A stretch of 64,000 bases of DNA from Epithemia pelagica (lineage: Eukaryota > Bacillariophyta > Bacillariophyceae > Surirellales > Surirellaceae). Position numbers and translations under genes: made by a program. The notes under the pieces were generated by a model. That model saw only the letters and a program-made list of their open reading frames with translations. It was not told the origin of the DNA and made no database searches. Position 1 is the first letter of the stretch, and the number at the start of each line of letters is the position of its first letter. Shown piece by piece: positions 19,249 to 28,802 of this stretch. The stretch covers positions 434,001 to 498,000 of the forward strand of contig OX337233.1 of NCBI GenBank assembly GCA_946965045.2, read 5' to 3'.

Positions 19249-19965
19249 GGGAGGAGCCACTCCATAATAATAGGAAGGAACCATCACGTGCCTACTCAAG
19301 CCAACGACGACAACGAGCCGTCCCAGGACGATGCACCCGCATCCAATGAGGATAATAACAATGAAGACGACGATCGTTTGTCTGTGATTTGCAGTGTCGA
19401 AGGAGTACCAACCAGCCAGGCGCACTCGGCGCTCGAGGATCCGCAAGAACCCACGGCAGAAGCAAACAACAAGAACAAGAAAAACAACACCAAGGCCGAC
19501 TACCAGGACACCAAGACGCACTAGCATGAAACCAATGACTCGTTGAATGGAACCAAACTGGAAAGAGTACCGGACCACATCCCAAAGGCTGACAAAGCTC
19601 CTTCCACACCAAGCCTCCGAGAAGAAGGCAATCCGAAACAGACAAACAAGACCCAACAGGAAACGAATGCCACGACGACGACGACAAGAGCAGACAGCCC
19701 CAAGGAAGAAACGACTACTACTCCCAAGAGAAGCATTTTGATCTTTAGCAACAAAAAGAAGAACAAGAAGAACAAGAAGAACAAGAACAAACCGACCGAG
19801 AAGGATCCCATTCTTGCTCAAGAAGGCGTAGGACTGGTACCACCACCATCCGAATAAGAACCCGCACCATCCAGCCACAGCACGCATACCAGACACACCA
19901 AGACGACCAAAGCCAGCAAGAAATCCAAATCCCAAAAGACTCGCCGAGCCAAATTGAGCTCCACC
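19249..19965 (+). pseudogene. AYS-9 5' extension interrupted by two in-frame stops
   Basis: The frame of AYS-9 continues upstream with family-like composition (acidic Asn/Asp/Glu, then Lys/Asn repeats such as NKKKNKKNKKNKNK) but is cut by TAG at 19522 and TAA at 19855. No ATG occurs in the first segment. No frame change is needed across either stop. Either the 5' half was lost by nonsense mutations or translation starts at 19966; readthrough is a remote option. Confidence 0.5.
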
Positions 19966-21279
19966 ATGAATGACTTTTTTGGCAAGGAAGAAGACGATGT
20001 CGTGGCTCACTTTTTTACTCGCTCGTACTATGACAAGCAAGAACAGAAACAAGAACAAGAACGACAGAAACAGCTCGAGCTGGAGCGGCTGTTCAAGACG
20101 GCCCCACCACCCGCGCCGACTCAATTCCACTACGATTATGACGATGACATGACCGTCATGACCAACGATCAACTATCCGTCTTGTACCACCAACAAAAGC
20201 AACAACAGCAGCAACAATCACCCGACCAACCCGACCGTGTCATGGCTCGCATCGATGCGGAAATGCAAAAGCGGGGACTCATTTTACCGCCGCACTTGGT
20301 GCCACCATCAGTATCACCAGACTCCACCACGACAAACCCAGCGGCCAACAAGACAACGACAACAACGATGCAACCACAAGGTCGGGACCTGATTTTACCA
20401 CCCCATTTAAATGGTCACAAGATGAAACAACAGAACCACAACCAAGAAACGACAACGACAACGACGACGACCGCAACAACAAGGACCATTCATCCCAAGG
20501 AACTGGTGCCCCAACTGTCTTCCCAAGAACTTGTGTGGAAGGAACTTTCGACGCGTTTTGCACCCACCGATGACCCCAAGAATCCGCAGCCGAAAACGGT
20601 GCATCCCCAAACCGTGGCCCGTGCCGAATGGTGGAAGGACCATATTTCGGAACCCGTCGAGGCGGCCACGGCTCCGGCCCAAGAGTGGTTGCAGGAACAC
20701 GTTTCTAGTCCCGTCCAAGAGGCGGCGGCTCCGGCCCACGAATGGCTGCAGGAACACGTGGCCAGTTCGGTCGAAGAGGCGGCGGCGTCCCTGCGTCCCA
20801 CCCATCCGGCGGCCACTGGATCGTGGAAGGACATGTCTCGTCACATGGGAGCGTCCCTGTCTCGCCTCACGTCGTGGATGACATGGTCGACGCTGGGGAC
20901 CAAACCCTTTCGCCACCAGCACGACCAAAACCCCAACCATCACAAGGCCCCGCACCATCCAGAAACCATGGAGGAGGAGGATGGTTCCGAGGTGACATCC
21001 TTGTGTTCTCGAACCATTTTGTCGTCCGATGAAGAGCACAAAGAGAAGAAGCACAAGAACAAGAAGGACAAGACGAACAAGAACAAGAAGGAGGACAAGG
21101 ACACTGAGAATGACAGTCAAGACGAGACCAAGAACAATGAGAATGACAGTCAAGACGAGACTCCAGGCCTGCTGGATCTGTTGCACAATGACAATGATTC
21201 CGTCATGTCCGCCTTTTTGGGACCCCAACTCATGAAATCCTTGGACAAACTCGGCGAACAAGCCACGCTGCGTTTGTAA
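19966..21279 (+). CDS. AYS-9: array protein with 19-aa Trp repeats and motif C
   Basis: ATG 19966 (MNDFFGKEEDDVVAHFF) to TAA 21277, 437 aa. It starts with an acidic/Phe patch that looks like an internal family motif, which supports a formerly longer protein. Gln/Pro/Thr-rich middle. Three 19-residue repeats of the type EWLQEHVSSPVQEAAAPAH (nt 20626-20796) could form amphipathic helices. Near the C-terminus there is a duplicated ENDSQDET and then DNDSVMSAFLG (motif C, about 21191-21225). The function is unknown. Confidence 0.65.
   Translation: MNDFFGKEEDDVVAHFFTRSYYDKQEQKQEQERQKQLELERLFKTAPPPAPTQFHYDYDDDMTVMTNDQLSVLYHQQKQQQQQQSPDQPDRVMARIDAEMQKRGLILPPHLVPPSVSPDSTTTNPAANKTTTTTMQPQGRDLILPPHLNGHKMKQQNHNQETTTTTTTTATTRTIHPKELVPQLSSQELVWKELSTRFAPTDDPKNPQPKTVHPQTVARAEWWKDHISEPVEAATAPAQEWLQEHVSSPVQEAAAPAHEWLQEHVASSVEEAAASLRPTHPAATGSWKDMSRHMGASLSRLTSWMTWSTLGTKPFRHQHDQNPNHHKAPHHPETMEEEDGSEVTSLCSRTILSSDEEHKEKKHKNKKDKTNKNKKEDKDTENDSQDETKNNENDSQDETPGLLDLLHNDNDSVMSAFLGPQLMKSLDKLGEQATLRL
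20626..20796 (+). repeat. three 57-nt in-frame repeats (19 aa) in AYS-9
   Basis: Units begin EWWKDHISEP, EWLQEHVSSP and EWLQEHVASS and end in Ala-rich segments. Trp, His-Val/Ile and Ala positions are conserved while third positions vary. Confidence 0.85.
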
Positions 21280-21369
21280 CCCATCCATTGTCTGTTTTTG
21301 TGTGCGCATGTGTACCGAGCAAGAACCAGACACACTGGTTTGGATTCTCCCAATAGTGAAACGACCAAA

Positions 21370-22110
21370 GAAGAAGAATGACAAATGACACTCCAATGAC
21401 AAGATAACAACGACAAGAATGCAGAAAATAGAAATGGCCATGGCAACAACCAACAAGAATCGATCCTCTAGCGCTCCCATTATTACTGTTTTTATGGCAC
21501 TCCCCCTGTCTCTAGAGAATAGCTATACTACGTAGGAGTCCCCAAAACCATAAACGTTTCGTTTGGCTGTCCGCTGCAGCTCGAGAATCGAGTTTGGTTC
21601 ACCGAGACAACGTCTGTGCCTACCGATAGTAGGTAGGGAGGCACTATAGAGTCCACTTTCGAGCTCTAGAGTAGGTTAAGGTATAGGTGGAGAGCGTTGG
21701 ATAGAAACGTTTGGGGTGGAGAAATTATGTGTCCGATACCCTCCAACAAAAATGACACATGACACTGAATAACGACAATGACACTCTAGAGCAGCAACGA
21801 CCATGACCACAAACCCCAAACAAGCAATCCTAGTGCTCCTCCTATTTTGACGACTCTCCCCTCTCCTACTAGATAGCTTTTATTGGAATCGATCGTATTC
21901 TACGTTTCTCTCTCTGCAGAGCTATAAAACGATCGCCACGTTCCACCACAGATACGCCGAGACAACGTCTCCTCCTCTCGGTATCTAGAATAATAGGTGG
22001 GCACGATTCTCTATAGATTTACGGTAGTAAAGATGTATATTCCTCTTGCTAGTAGGAGTAGATAGCAGACGGCACACGGAGCGTTGGAATACAAATGTTT
22101 GGGACGTTGC
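21370..22110. repeat. diverged tandem duplication, unit about 370 bp
   Basis: Landmarks recur at offsets of about 357-389 bp (CGAGACAACGTCT at 21602 and 21959; GAGCGTTGGA near 21692 and 22079; AATGACA-type words near 21378 and 21750). It is much more diverged than the AYS-4/AYS-5 duplication. Confidence 0.6.
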
Positions 22111-22509
22111 CAACATTCTCCAGAGCTACCGCCTCCAACCACGCAACGCCGCACGACGAGACAGCGAGCCGAAACAAACAGAAACCAAAAAATTCCATGG
22201 TACCCATCACACAACGCATGCTTTTTCTGGACCCAAACACGAAATTTTGTGCGAGAACGGGAGTTGGATGTATCGTCGGGCGCGCACAAGTTGGACCGTT
22301 TCCATATAAAACAATAATATGGGAACACTCGCAGAGAGAACGACGAGTCGTGCAGTCGCACTGGAATCACAGAACCGACTCTTGTTTGCTGTGGGTTTTG
22401 AGGTGCGTTTGTCTCCTCCTCTAGCTATGGATCCATTCCCGTCTAAAGAACCCATCGATTCGATTGGTATCGAGAAGTTCCCAACACAGAGAAAGAGTCC
22501 ACTTCCTCC

Positions 22510-22518
22510 TATATATAC
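22510..22518 (+). promoter_or_regulatory. TATA-like box before AYS-10
   Basis: TATATATAC lies about 30 bp before the AYS-10 ATG at 22548, so a very short 5' leader would be implied. Identified by sequence only. Confidence 0.3.
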
Positions 22519-22547
22519 AACGCTGTCATTGATTCCAAAAAGACAAC

Positions 22548-24707
22548 ATGTCATCTCCTTCTCCAATGGTCCAAATTTCCGTCGTGACGCGGTCGAGTCA
22601 TGGAGAAACCATGGATCCAGTGGTCATGACAACGACTGTGTTGGATTGGACGGGGTACCCCAGCGATGAAGATACGGGCAAGACACCACGGTATGCTCCC
22701 AATCCTAATAATGACATTGGTGACGTGATCCAACGGAATTGGTCGCCACCACACGGTTCGTTGGCCACACAACCACAAACCCACGACGAACGCTTTCCAG
22801 TGGACGAAAATGACAACGACGAAGAAGCACAAGAAGAGGAATTCCCCTTGGATGAACAGGACAAGGACGACGACGACGACGCTACGGATTCCTTTTTGCT
22901 TGTTGGTAAGGAGGAGCAACAGGACTGGACCCAATTGGAGGAAACCATTCGGAAACGAACCCGTCAGCGCCACTACGAAACGTTTCCACCACTCTACCAG
23001 GAACAAGAACCAGAACCAGAACCATGGAACAATCCTGGTTCACCACCATCACTTGACAACACTAGTCTCGTGCCCTATTCGTCGTCCTATAATCGTGGTG
23101 CTGCTGCTGCTTCTGCTTTTTCGGTTTGGGCTCCCACCTTTCTATCGGTCGATATCGTACCGTTGTTGCCAACCACTGATTTGGCATTGGATGACACGGA
23201 CCGTGTGGAGGAGGAAGAGGACCAGCCATCACTTCTCCTACAAGGTCCGTGTTCGTCCCTAGAACCAGAACCATTCGGTACCGGGACCCAACGGCCAACT
23301 GCTCAAACTGGAGCCGAATCGGCTCCGGTTTCCTCCTCCACAACCATGTCGTTGGTGCCGGTGGATCCTTGCGCTCCTCGACCCTACTATTCTTACTACG
23401 ACGACTTGTCCAAGAATGCGGCTGCTTCTAGCAGCCGCGTGGTAGTGCCAGCGGCTCCTCCTCCTCTTCCTCCTCCTTCTATTATTCGTGAGGTGGTTCC
23501 AGCAAGCGCAGCACCGGCGACCACCATCCGACCCGACTCCTCTTCTTGTTGGGGGGACGACGAACCACAACCGAGTCTGGATCGTTGGCACAAAAACAAC
23601 GACCACGACTCGGCCCCCACCAAGGAACGGAATCCTCCACAAGAAACACAACAACAACAACAACAAGATTGCAATCAGTGGGAACCAGCACGACGACAAG
23701 GACAAGGACAAGGACAACCACAAAAACCAGAACAACAACCAATCCTACGACTCCTACCGCCACCACCGACATGGACTCACCCGCACCGGAAAAAACAAGA
23801 GGAGCAACCATCACCACGAAAGAACCGCTCTCGGCTCCTCTCCAAGGCACAACAGTACTTTGCTCACGACGAGGACCTTTGGACGCACATGGTGCGACAA
23901 TGCGTCAAGAAGCAGACGGAATGGTCCATTCTCCAACACCACCACAGGCAAGAGAACAACCACAACCATCCGACCCCAACGACGACCAACCTGAATCGCA
24001 GGAACCACCACAGACAACAAGAACAAGAACATTTAAACGACGACGACGACAACCACAACAACAACACGAAACACATGCTTCCCGGTCCAAACTGTGACAA
24101 CATGGACAACGACAGGGCAGTGTCAGACGACCCCCAAACGACACCGAGCAGCATGGTGGTTCGGCATTGGGCAGAGCAGAGGTTGGTCCAGCCCCTGGTT
24201 CCGCAGGCTTGGCACCACTCTAATAATACACTGGTTAGTGCCTCGGTCCTGGAGGAAGACGACGACAAGAACAACAACCAGTCTCACCCCAACAAGAACA
24301 TTCCCACGACGACGAAACCCAAGGACGATCATGCGCCACAGAGACATGTTCCGCCCATAGCCGTCACAACAACAAGAAACAACCAACACGACACAGTACA
24401 CAACACTCCTGGTCTTTCCAAAATGTCAACCCCCACCAAAACTATTCCCCAACGAAAAGGAGGGTGGTCGTATTGGGCGTCCTCGTCCTCCGATGCCTCG
24501 TCGACCGTCTGTTCGGAATATTCCTCCACGTCCACTGTTTGTTCCGAAACATCCTCGTCCTCGTCGTCCTCAGTATTGACGGTAGACTCTAGGGCTTCGT
24601 CTCGTACGGACGATGCCTTTTCCGTCTTGGACCAGCAGGGAGAGGACCTGGACGATGGATCTGTCTTGTCCGCCTTTGTGGGGTACGACGAGCCAGTACC
24701 CTCCTAA
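22548..24707 (+). CDS. AYS-10: array protein with C-terminal motifs A and C
   Basis: 719 aa, ATG 22548 (MSSPSPMVQISVVTR) to TAA 24705. Acidic N-terminal third with patches such as DDATDSFLLVG; an Ala/Phe/Trp patch (AASAFSVWAPTFL, about 23100); Pro-, Gln- and Asn-rich middle; a segment DLWTHMVRQCVKKQTEW (about 23877) of more ordered character; then a Ser-rich tract leading to DDAFSVL and DDGSVLSAFVG (about 24608-24690) close to the stop. Motif B is missing. No signal peptide. The function is unknown. Confidence 0.72.
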   Translation: MSSPSPMVQISVVTRSSHGETMDPVVMTTTVLDWTGYPSDEDTGKTPRYAPNPNNDIGDVIQRNWSPPHGSLATQPQTHDERFPVDENDNDEEAQEEEFPLDEQDKDDDDDATDSFLLVGKEEQQDWTQLEETIRKRTRQRHYETFPPLYQEQEPEPEPWNNPGSPPSLDNTSLVPYSSSYNRGAAAASAFSVWAPTFLSVDIVPLLPTTDLALDDTDRVEEEEDQPSLLLQGPCSSLEPEPFGTGTQRPTAQTGAESAPVSSSTTMSLVPVDPCAPRPYYSYYDDLSKNAAASSSRVVVPAAPPPLPPPSIIREVVPASAAPATTIRPDSSSCWGDDEPQPSLDRWHKNNDHDSAPTKERNPPQETQQQQQQDCNQWEPARRQGQGQGQPQKPEQQPILRLLPPPPTWTHPHRKKQEEQPSPRKNRSRLLSKAQQYFAHDEDLWTHMVRQCVKKQTEWSILQHHHRQENNHNHPTPTTTNLNRRNHHRQQEQEHLNDDDDNHNNNTKHMLPGPNCDNMDNDRAVSDDPQTTPSSMVVRHWAEQRLVQPLVPQAWHHSNNTLVSASVLEEDDDKNNNQSHPNKNIPTTTKPKDDHAPQRHVPPIAVTTTRNNQHDTVHNTPGLSKMSTPTKTIPQRKGGWSYWASSSSDASSTVCSEYSSTSTVCSETSSSSSSSVLTVDSRASSRTDDAFSVLDQQGEDLDDGSVLSAFVGYDEPVPS

Positions 24708-25489
24708 TAATTCTAAGATGAAGAAGAAGATCATCCGTTCGGACAGTGCGGCATGGGAAACCAACTAGATAGGCGCACAATACACGTACAGACACGTTTG
24801 CTTTCTTCGAACCAAATAGACGTAGAGGGGAACCTTGGTTGGTTTCCATCATTTCTCCTGTCCGATAGACTCTCGCTGTCCAAGACCACTAAGTAGTTTG
24901 CAAATCGACACCTCTAGAGGAGTACTAAAGAAGCTTTCGCCAACCCGGATATGCTTTCAACACCTAGTGTGGGTAGCGTTTACCAACTTGGGGCACTACC
25001 AAATCTTTTTCCAACGGAGCCATCGTATTAAAGCTGGCACGTAATATACTCGTAATACTCCTAGTCAATTATTATCACAACGCACAAATCCGGCCTGCAA
25101 CGAAAACATTTCGGGCGTGCAGCCTGGATGGAATGCGACCGTTTGCACTCGCGGATCGTGTGGAGCAGTCGCACACGAATGCTCGTAGGACTCGAGACTA
25201 GTTGATGGGTAGCTAGAGAACCGTTGGTATCGACAACAAGAATGGACCACAACGTTCTAGAAAGTGGAATGTCACCATCCTCTGAATCGATGGGACCTTG
25301 ATGGGTCTCCATCCTAAAAACCACCTTTTCCTGTATCTCTCATAAAGGACCTTCCTTTGTGAAATCCATCTTTTGCCGTACCTAGTATCACTTTCTCTCT
25401 CATTCACGTTGTCCAAATTCGGAGACTGTGTTCTTGTTAGAGAACCTCATTTTTCTTGGGACGACAAGACTGCACAATTGCCATTCCTC
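24708..25489. other. spacer AYS-10/AYS-11
   Basis: Contains CTCTAGAGGAGTACTA (24912-24927), a recurrent spacer word. The AYS-11 frame is open from 25373 but has no ATG before 25490. No other gene is visible. Confidence 0.4.
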
Positions 25490-26776
25490 ATGTTTCGCTT
25501 CACTACTCCAACGACGATGACGGTGACAAGCCATGAATCCTCCTTGTCGGAACGGCGCAACGAGCGACCTGTGAAGGAGGACAACATGGCTTCCTTCTTT
25601 TCCACCTTGGTGGTCCACAACAAGTCCGTTCCCGCACCCAAAGAAGAAGAAGAAGAAGAAGAAGAAGTACCGAAAAAAGAGTCGTTGCAGTCACCATCCT
25701 TCTTTTCTTCCACCTGGGGAGTGGACAAGAACAAGCCAGTGCCAACGGCATCCGAAAAAACAAAGCAGAAAGAGTCGTCATCCTTCTTTTCCTCCACTTG
25801 TGGAGTCGACCCCAAGCCACCGCAACAAGAAACGCCACGACCACAAGTCACGTCCGACAAGTCGACAGAATCGAACCATGACGACATGACGTCCTACCTG
25901 TCCACATTGGTCCACCAGCAAGTACCCCAAGCCTATGACAGTTTCACCAAGGCCTCACAAAAGCACTATGACCCCATGGTTCAGGAAAGTCAAGGATTGT
26001 GGAACCACCAAAAGACGAGCACCACCACGAATTCCAACGGAACCAACAAGAACGACGACGACAAGAAGGAAAAGAAGGAGGATCTCATGTCGGTCTTGGC
26101 CAATGTCGAAGGACTCATGGACTATGTGGTGGATCTGACCTTGAATATGGAACAGGGCAAGGCCACCAAAGGCTCTACCCCAACAGCAACTAACCGTAGT
26201 CACGCCAAAAATACCCGCAAGACCAAAAATGGGACATCGCCAACGACCAGCAGTCAAGACCTCTTGTTCCAACTCTACTCCATGTTTCAAGAACGCAAAG
26301 AGTTGTTTGGACAAATCATGTCCATTTATCGGGAAAAGTATCACACCAAGAACAACAACAAGAATGGGGCTGACACCCAGAATCAAGCCATGACGAGGAA
26401 CCGGGATCCCCAAGCCACCACCACTACCACCAAGCGCCAGAAGCAGCAGCCACAATCACCACAGGATCGTGCGGATGCCGCATTGCAACAATTCTTCCAA
26501 GCCCTCGAACAAGAAACGAGTCCCGAGTTTTGGAAAGAGGTTCAGACTCGTACCCTGGAACGGCTTCAAGCGTCGCAACCGTCTTCCCACTCGAAAACCA
26601 AGAACAAGAAAACGACGACAACGACGACGAAAGAACAGAAGGACCTCAAGACCCAAACACCACCAACCATTACGCCCACAAGTAATAGCATTCCGAGTGG
26701 CACCGTAAAACAACCCACGACAGCATCCACGACGGAAACGAACGAAAACAAGAACAACAAGTCAGTCAGCAGTTAG
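25490..26776 (+). CDS. AYS-11 first open segment, ends at a TAG derived from TGG
   Basis: ATG 25490 (MFRFTTPTTMTVTS) to TAG 26774, 428 aa. It has repeated modules of the form SFFSTLVVHNK, SFFSSTWGVDKNK and SFFSSTCGVDPK, followed by a more ordered region (DLMSVLANVEGLMDYVVDL, LLFQLYSMFQERKELFGQ, ALQQFFQALEQETS), which may be helical. It ends in the first unit of a minisatellite. Later units read SVSSWFF where this one has SVSS-stop, so TGG has become TAG. The frame stays open beyond the stop. Confidence 0.6.
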   Translation: MFRFTTPTTMTVTSHESSLSERRNERPVKEDNMASFFSTLVVHNKSVPAPKEEEEEEEEVPKKESLQSPSFFSSTWGVDKNKPVPTASEKTKQKESSSFFSSTCGVDPKPPQQETPRPQVTSDKSTESNHDDMTSYLSTLVHQQVPQAYDSFTKASQKHYDPMVQESQGLWNHQKTSTTTNSNGTNKNDDDKKEKKEDLMSVLANVEGLMDYVVDLTLNMEQGKATKGSTPTATNRSHAKNTRKTKNGTSPTTSSQDLLFQLYSMFQERKELFGQIMSIYREKYHTKNNNKNGADTQNQAMTRNRDPQATTTTTKRQKQQPQSPQDRADAALQQFFQALEQETSPEFWKEVQTRTLERLQASQPSSHSKTKNKKTTTTTTKEQKDLKTQTPPTITPTSNSIPSGTVKQPTTASTTETNENKNNKSVSS

Positions 26777-27960
26777 TTCTTCTCATCATCGTCATTATCT
26801 CCACCAGCCGCACCAACGATAACGACGGCGAAAGAAAAGAAGGACCTTAAGAAGACACAAACGCCGTCAAGCAGCATCCCCACGAGTAACAGCATCCCGA
26901 GTGGTACCGTAAAACCCCCAACGATGGCATCCAAGACGGTACCGAACCACAGCAGCAGCAGCAGCAGTAACAACAACAACAACATGTCCGTCAGCAGTTG
27001 GTTCTTCTCGTCAACAACATCATCAGCAACCACAACGACGAAAGAAGAAAAGAAGGACCTCAAGAAGACCCAAACACCACCAACCATTACTCCCACGAGT
27101 AATAGCATCCCGAGTGGCACCGTAAAACAACCCACGATGGAATCCACGACGGAAACGAACCAAAACAAGAACAACAGCAAGATCAACGAGACCAAGTCAT
27201 TATCATCATCTCCACCAGCCGTACCAACGACAACGACAAAAGAAGAAAAGAAGGACCAGAAGACCCAAACACCACCAACCGTTACTCCCACGAGGAATAA
27301 CATCCCGAGTGGTACCGTAAAACAACCCACGACGGCAACGACAACGACAACGAAAACGAACCACACTCACAACAGCAAGATCAACGAGACCAAGTCATTA
27401 TCATCATCTCCACCAGCCGCACCAGCGACAACGACGAAAGAAGAAAAGAAGGACCTCAAGACCCAAACACCACCAACCATTACTCCCACGAGTAATAGCA
27501 TCCCGAGTGGTACCGTAAAACAACCCACGACGGCAACCACGACGAAAACGAACCACACTCACAACAGCAAGATCAACGAGACCAAGTCATCGTCATCTCC
27601 ACCAGCCGTACCAGCGACAACGACGAAAGAAGAAAAGAAGGACCTCAAGACCCAAACACCACCAACCATTACTCCCACGAGTAATAGCATCCCGAGTGGT
27701 ACCGTAAAAACAACCCACGACGGCATCCACGACGAAAACGAACCACACTCACAACAGCAAGATCAACGAGACCAAGTCATCGTCATCTCCACCAGCCGCA
27801 CCAGCGACAACGACGAAAGAAGAAAAGAAGGACCTCAAGACCCAAACACCACCAACCATTTCTCCCACGAGTAATAGCATCCCGAGTGGTACCGTAAAAC
27901 AACCCACGACGGCATCCACGACGAAAACGAACCAAAACAAGATCAACAAGAACAACAAGT
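26630..27960 (+). repeat. seven-unit coding minisatellite (189-210 nt) in AYS-11
   Basis: The block encoding KEEKKDLKTQTPPT followed by TPTSNSIPSGTVK recurs with its first Lys codon at 26630, 26831, 27041, 27239, 27437, 27626 and 27816. Spacings of 201, 210, 198, 198 and 189 preserve the frame; the last, 190, does not, because of one extra A in the A-run at 27706-27710. Central units are the most alike. Confidence 0.9.
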
Positions 27961-28478
27961 CCGTCAGCAGTTGGTTCTTGTGGTCGTCGTCGTCGTCGTC
28001 GTCGTCTTTCACGACCCCAGCACCTGCAGTGCCAACCAAGAACTCCAAGGTTACAGTCGAACCCGCATCTATTATCCACCCAACCAAGACGACGACGACG
28101 ACGACCACCACCACCACCACAAGTCGTGACACCAAGGACTCGACAGAACCAAACGAGAAAACCACCACCAGTACAAATACGCCGTTCTTGAGCTGGTTCT
28201 TTTCCTCTCAGACACCAACCACACCAACCACACCACCATCCACCAGTTCGACAACGACGGGTTCGGAAAACTCCTCCGTCTCGTCGTCGTCGCACGAGTC
28301 AGAGGATAGCGACGATGCCGCCTTTGTGGCGTCCTCTCCCCAACAACAACGATTGCGAATGACGTTGGACGACTATGACGATGAAGACTATGTCTTTGAC
28401 ACCTTTTTTCAAGCGTTTGTTGGAGAACAAGATGAGGCCGTGCCACACTTTTCCTTTCTGGATGATGATACCGAGTAA
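26777..28478 (+). pseudogene. AYS-11 3' portion beyond the TAG, with a +1 frameshift
   Basis: The AYS-11 frame runs on from 26777 to the A-run at 27706-27710, where five A replace the four seen in other units. The minisatellite pattern then continues in the next frame to TAA 28476. That final part reads SVSSWFLW, Ser and Thr tracts, FLSWFFSSQTP, a DAAF-type remnant of motif A and FDTFFQAFVGEQDE (motif C-like). Undamaged, the protein would be about 990 aa. Alternatives are assembly error, a polymorphic null allele or a true pseudogene. Confidence 0.6.
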
Positions 28479-28587
28479 ACAAAAACAAACCAGTACGATC
28501 GTTTTTCGTGATATTCAATGAATTAGTTTCAAATACACAATACCTACCTAGTTTCTCCATACTCCTATGTTTCTACGAACCCTTCTT

Positions 28588-28746
28588 TGTCTTATTCGGG
28601 TCGTGGGAACAAAACCCGGATATGGGAAATCTTTGGGGGTTTTACCGTTTACATGGTTACTATTTTGGGGATCCTTACATTAGTGGTTTAGCCCTATAAT
28701 ATCTTTTAATTTGCACGTTGAATAAGGTATCGACTGGAACAAGACA
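28588..28746 (+). repeat. 5' LTR (159 bp)
   Basis: Begins TGTCTT and ends AAGACA, a 6-bp terminal inverted repeat. By eye it is identical base for base to the 3' LTR. Confidence 0.95.
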
Positions 28747-28760
28747 GTTTATCAGACCCA
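28747..28760 (+). other. putative primer-binding site
   Basis: TATCAGA at 28750-28756, four bases after the LTR, matches the core of the initiator-Met tRNA site (TGGTATCAGAGC) used by many Copia elements. The flanking match is poor. Confidence 0.45.
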
Positions 28761-28802
28761 CTGCGGTATTGAGAGGAAGTAAACGAAGTGAACTACAGGA
28801 AT

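Larger units (their letters stand above)
21280..22547. other. spacer AYS-9/AYS-10 with a diverged tandem duplication
   Basis: Two related segments of about 0.37 kb (about 21370-21740 and 21745-22110) share AATGACA(A/C)ATGACACT, CGAGACAACGTCT and GAGCGTTGGA landmarks in the same order. They are followed by promoter-proximal sequence with a TATA-like box at 22510. I see no gene. Confidence 0.5.

Noticed and set aside
26630-27960. Regular repeats that could be read as a CRISPR-like array
   Set aside because: Units are 189-210 nt, coding and in frame, without unique spacers, and the genome is eukaryotic.
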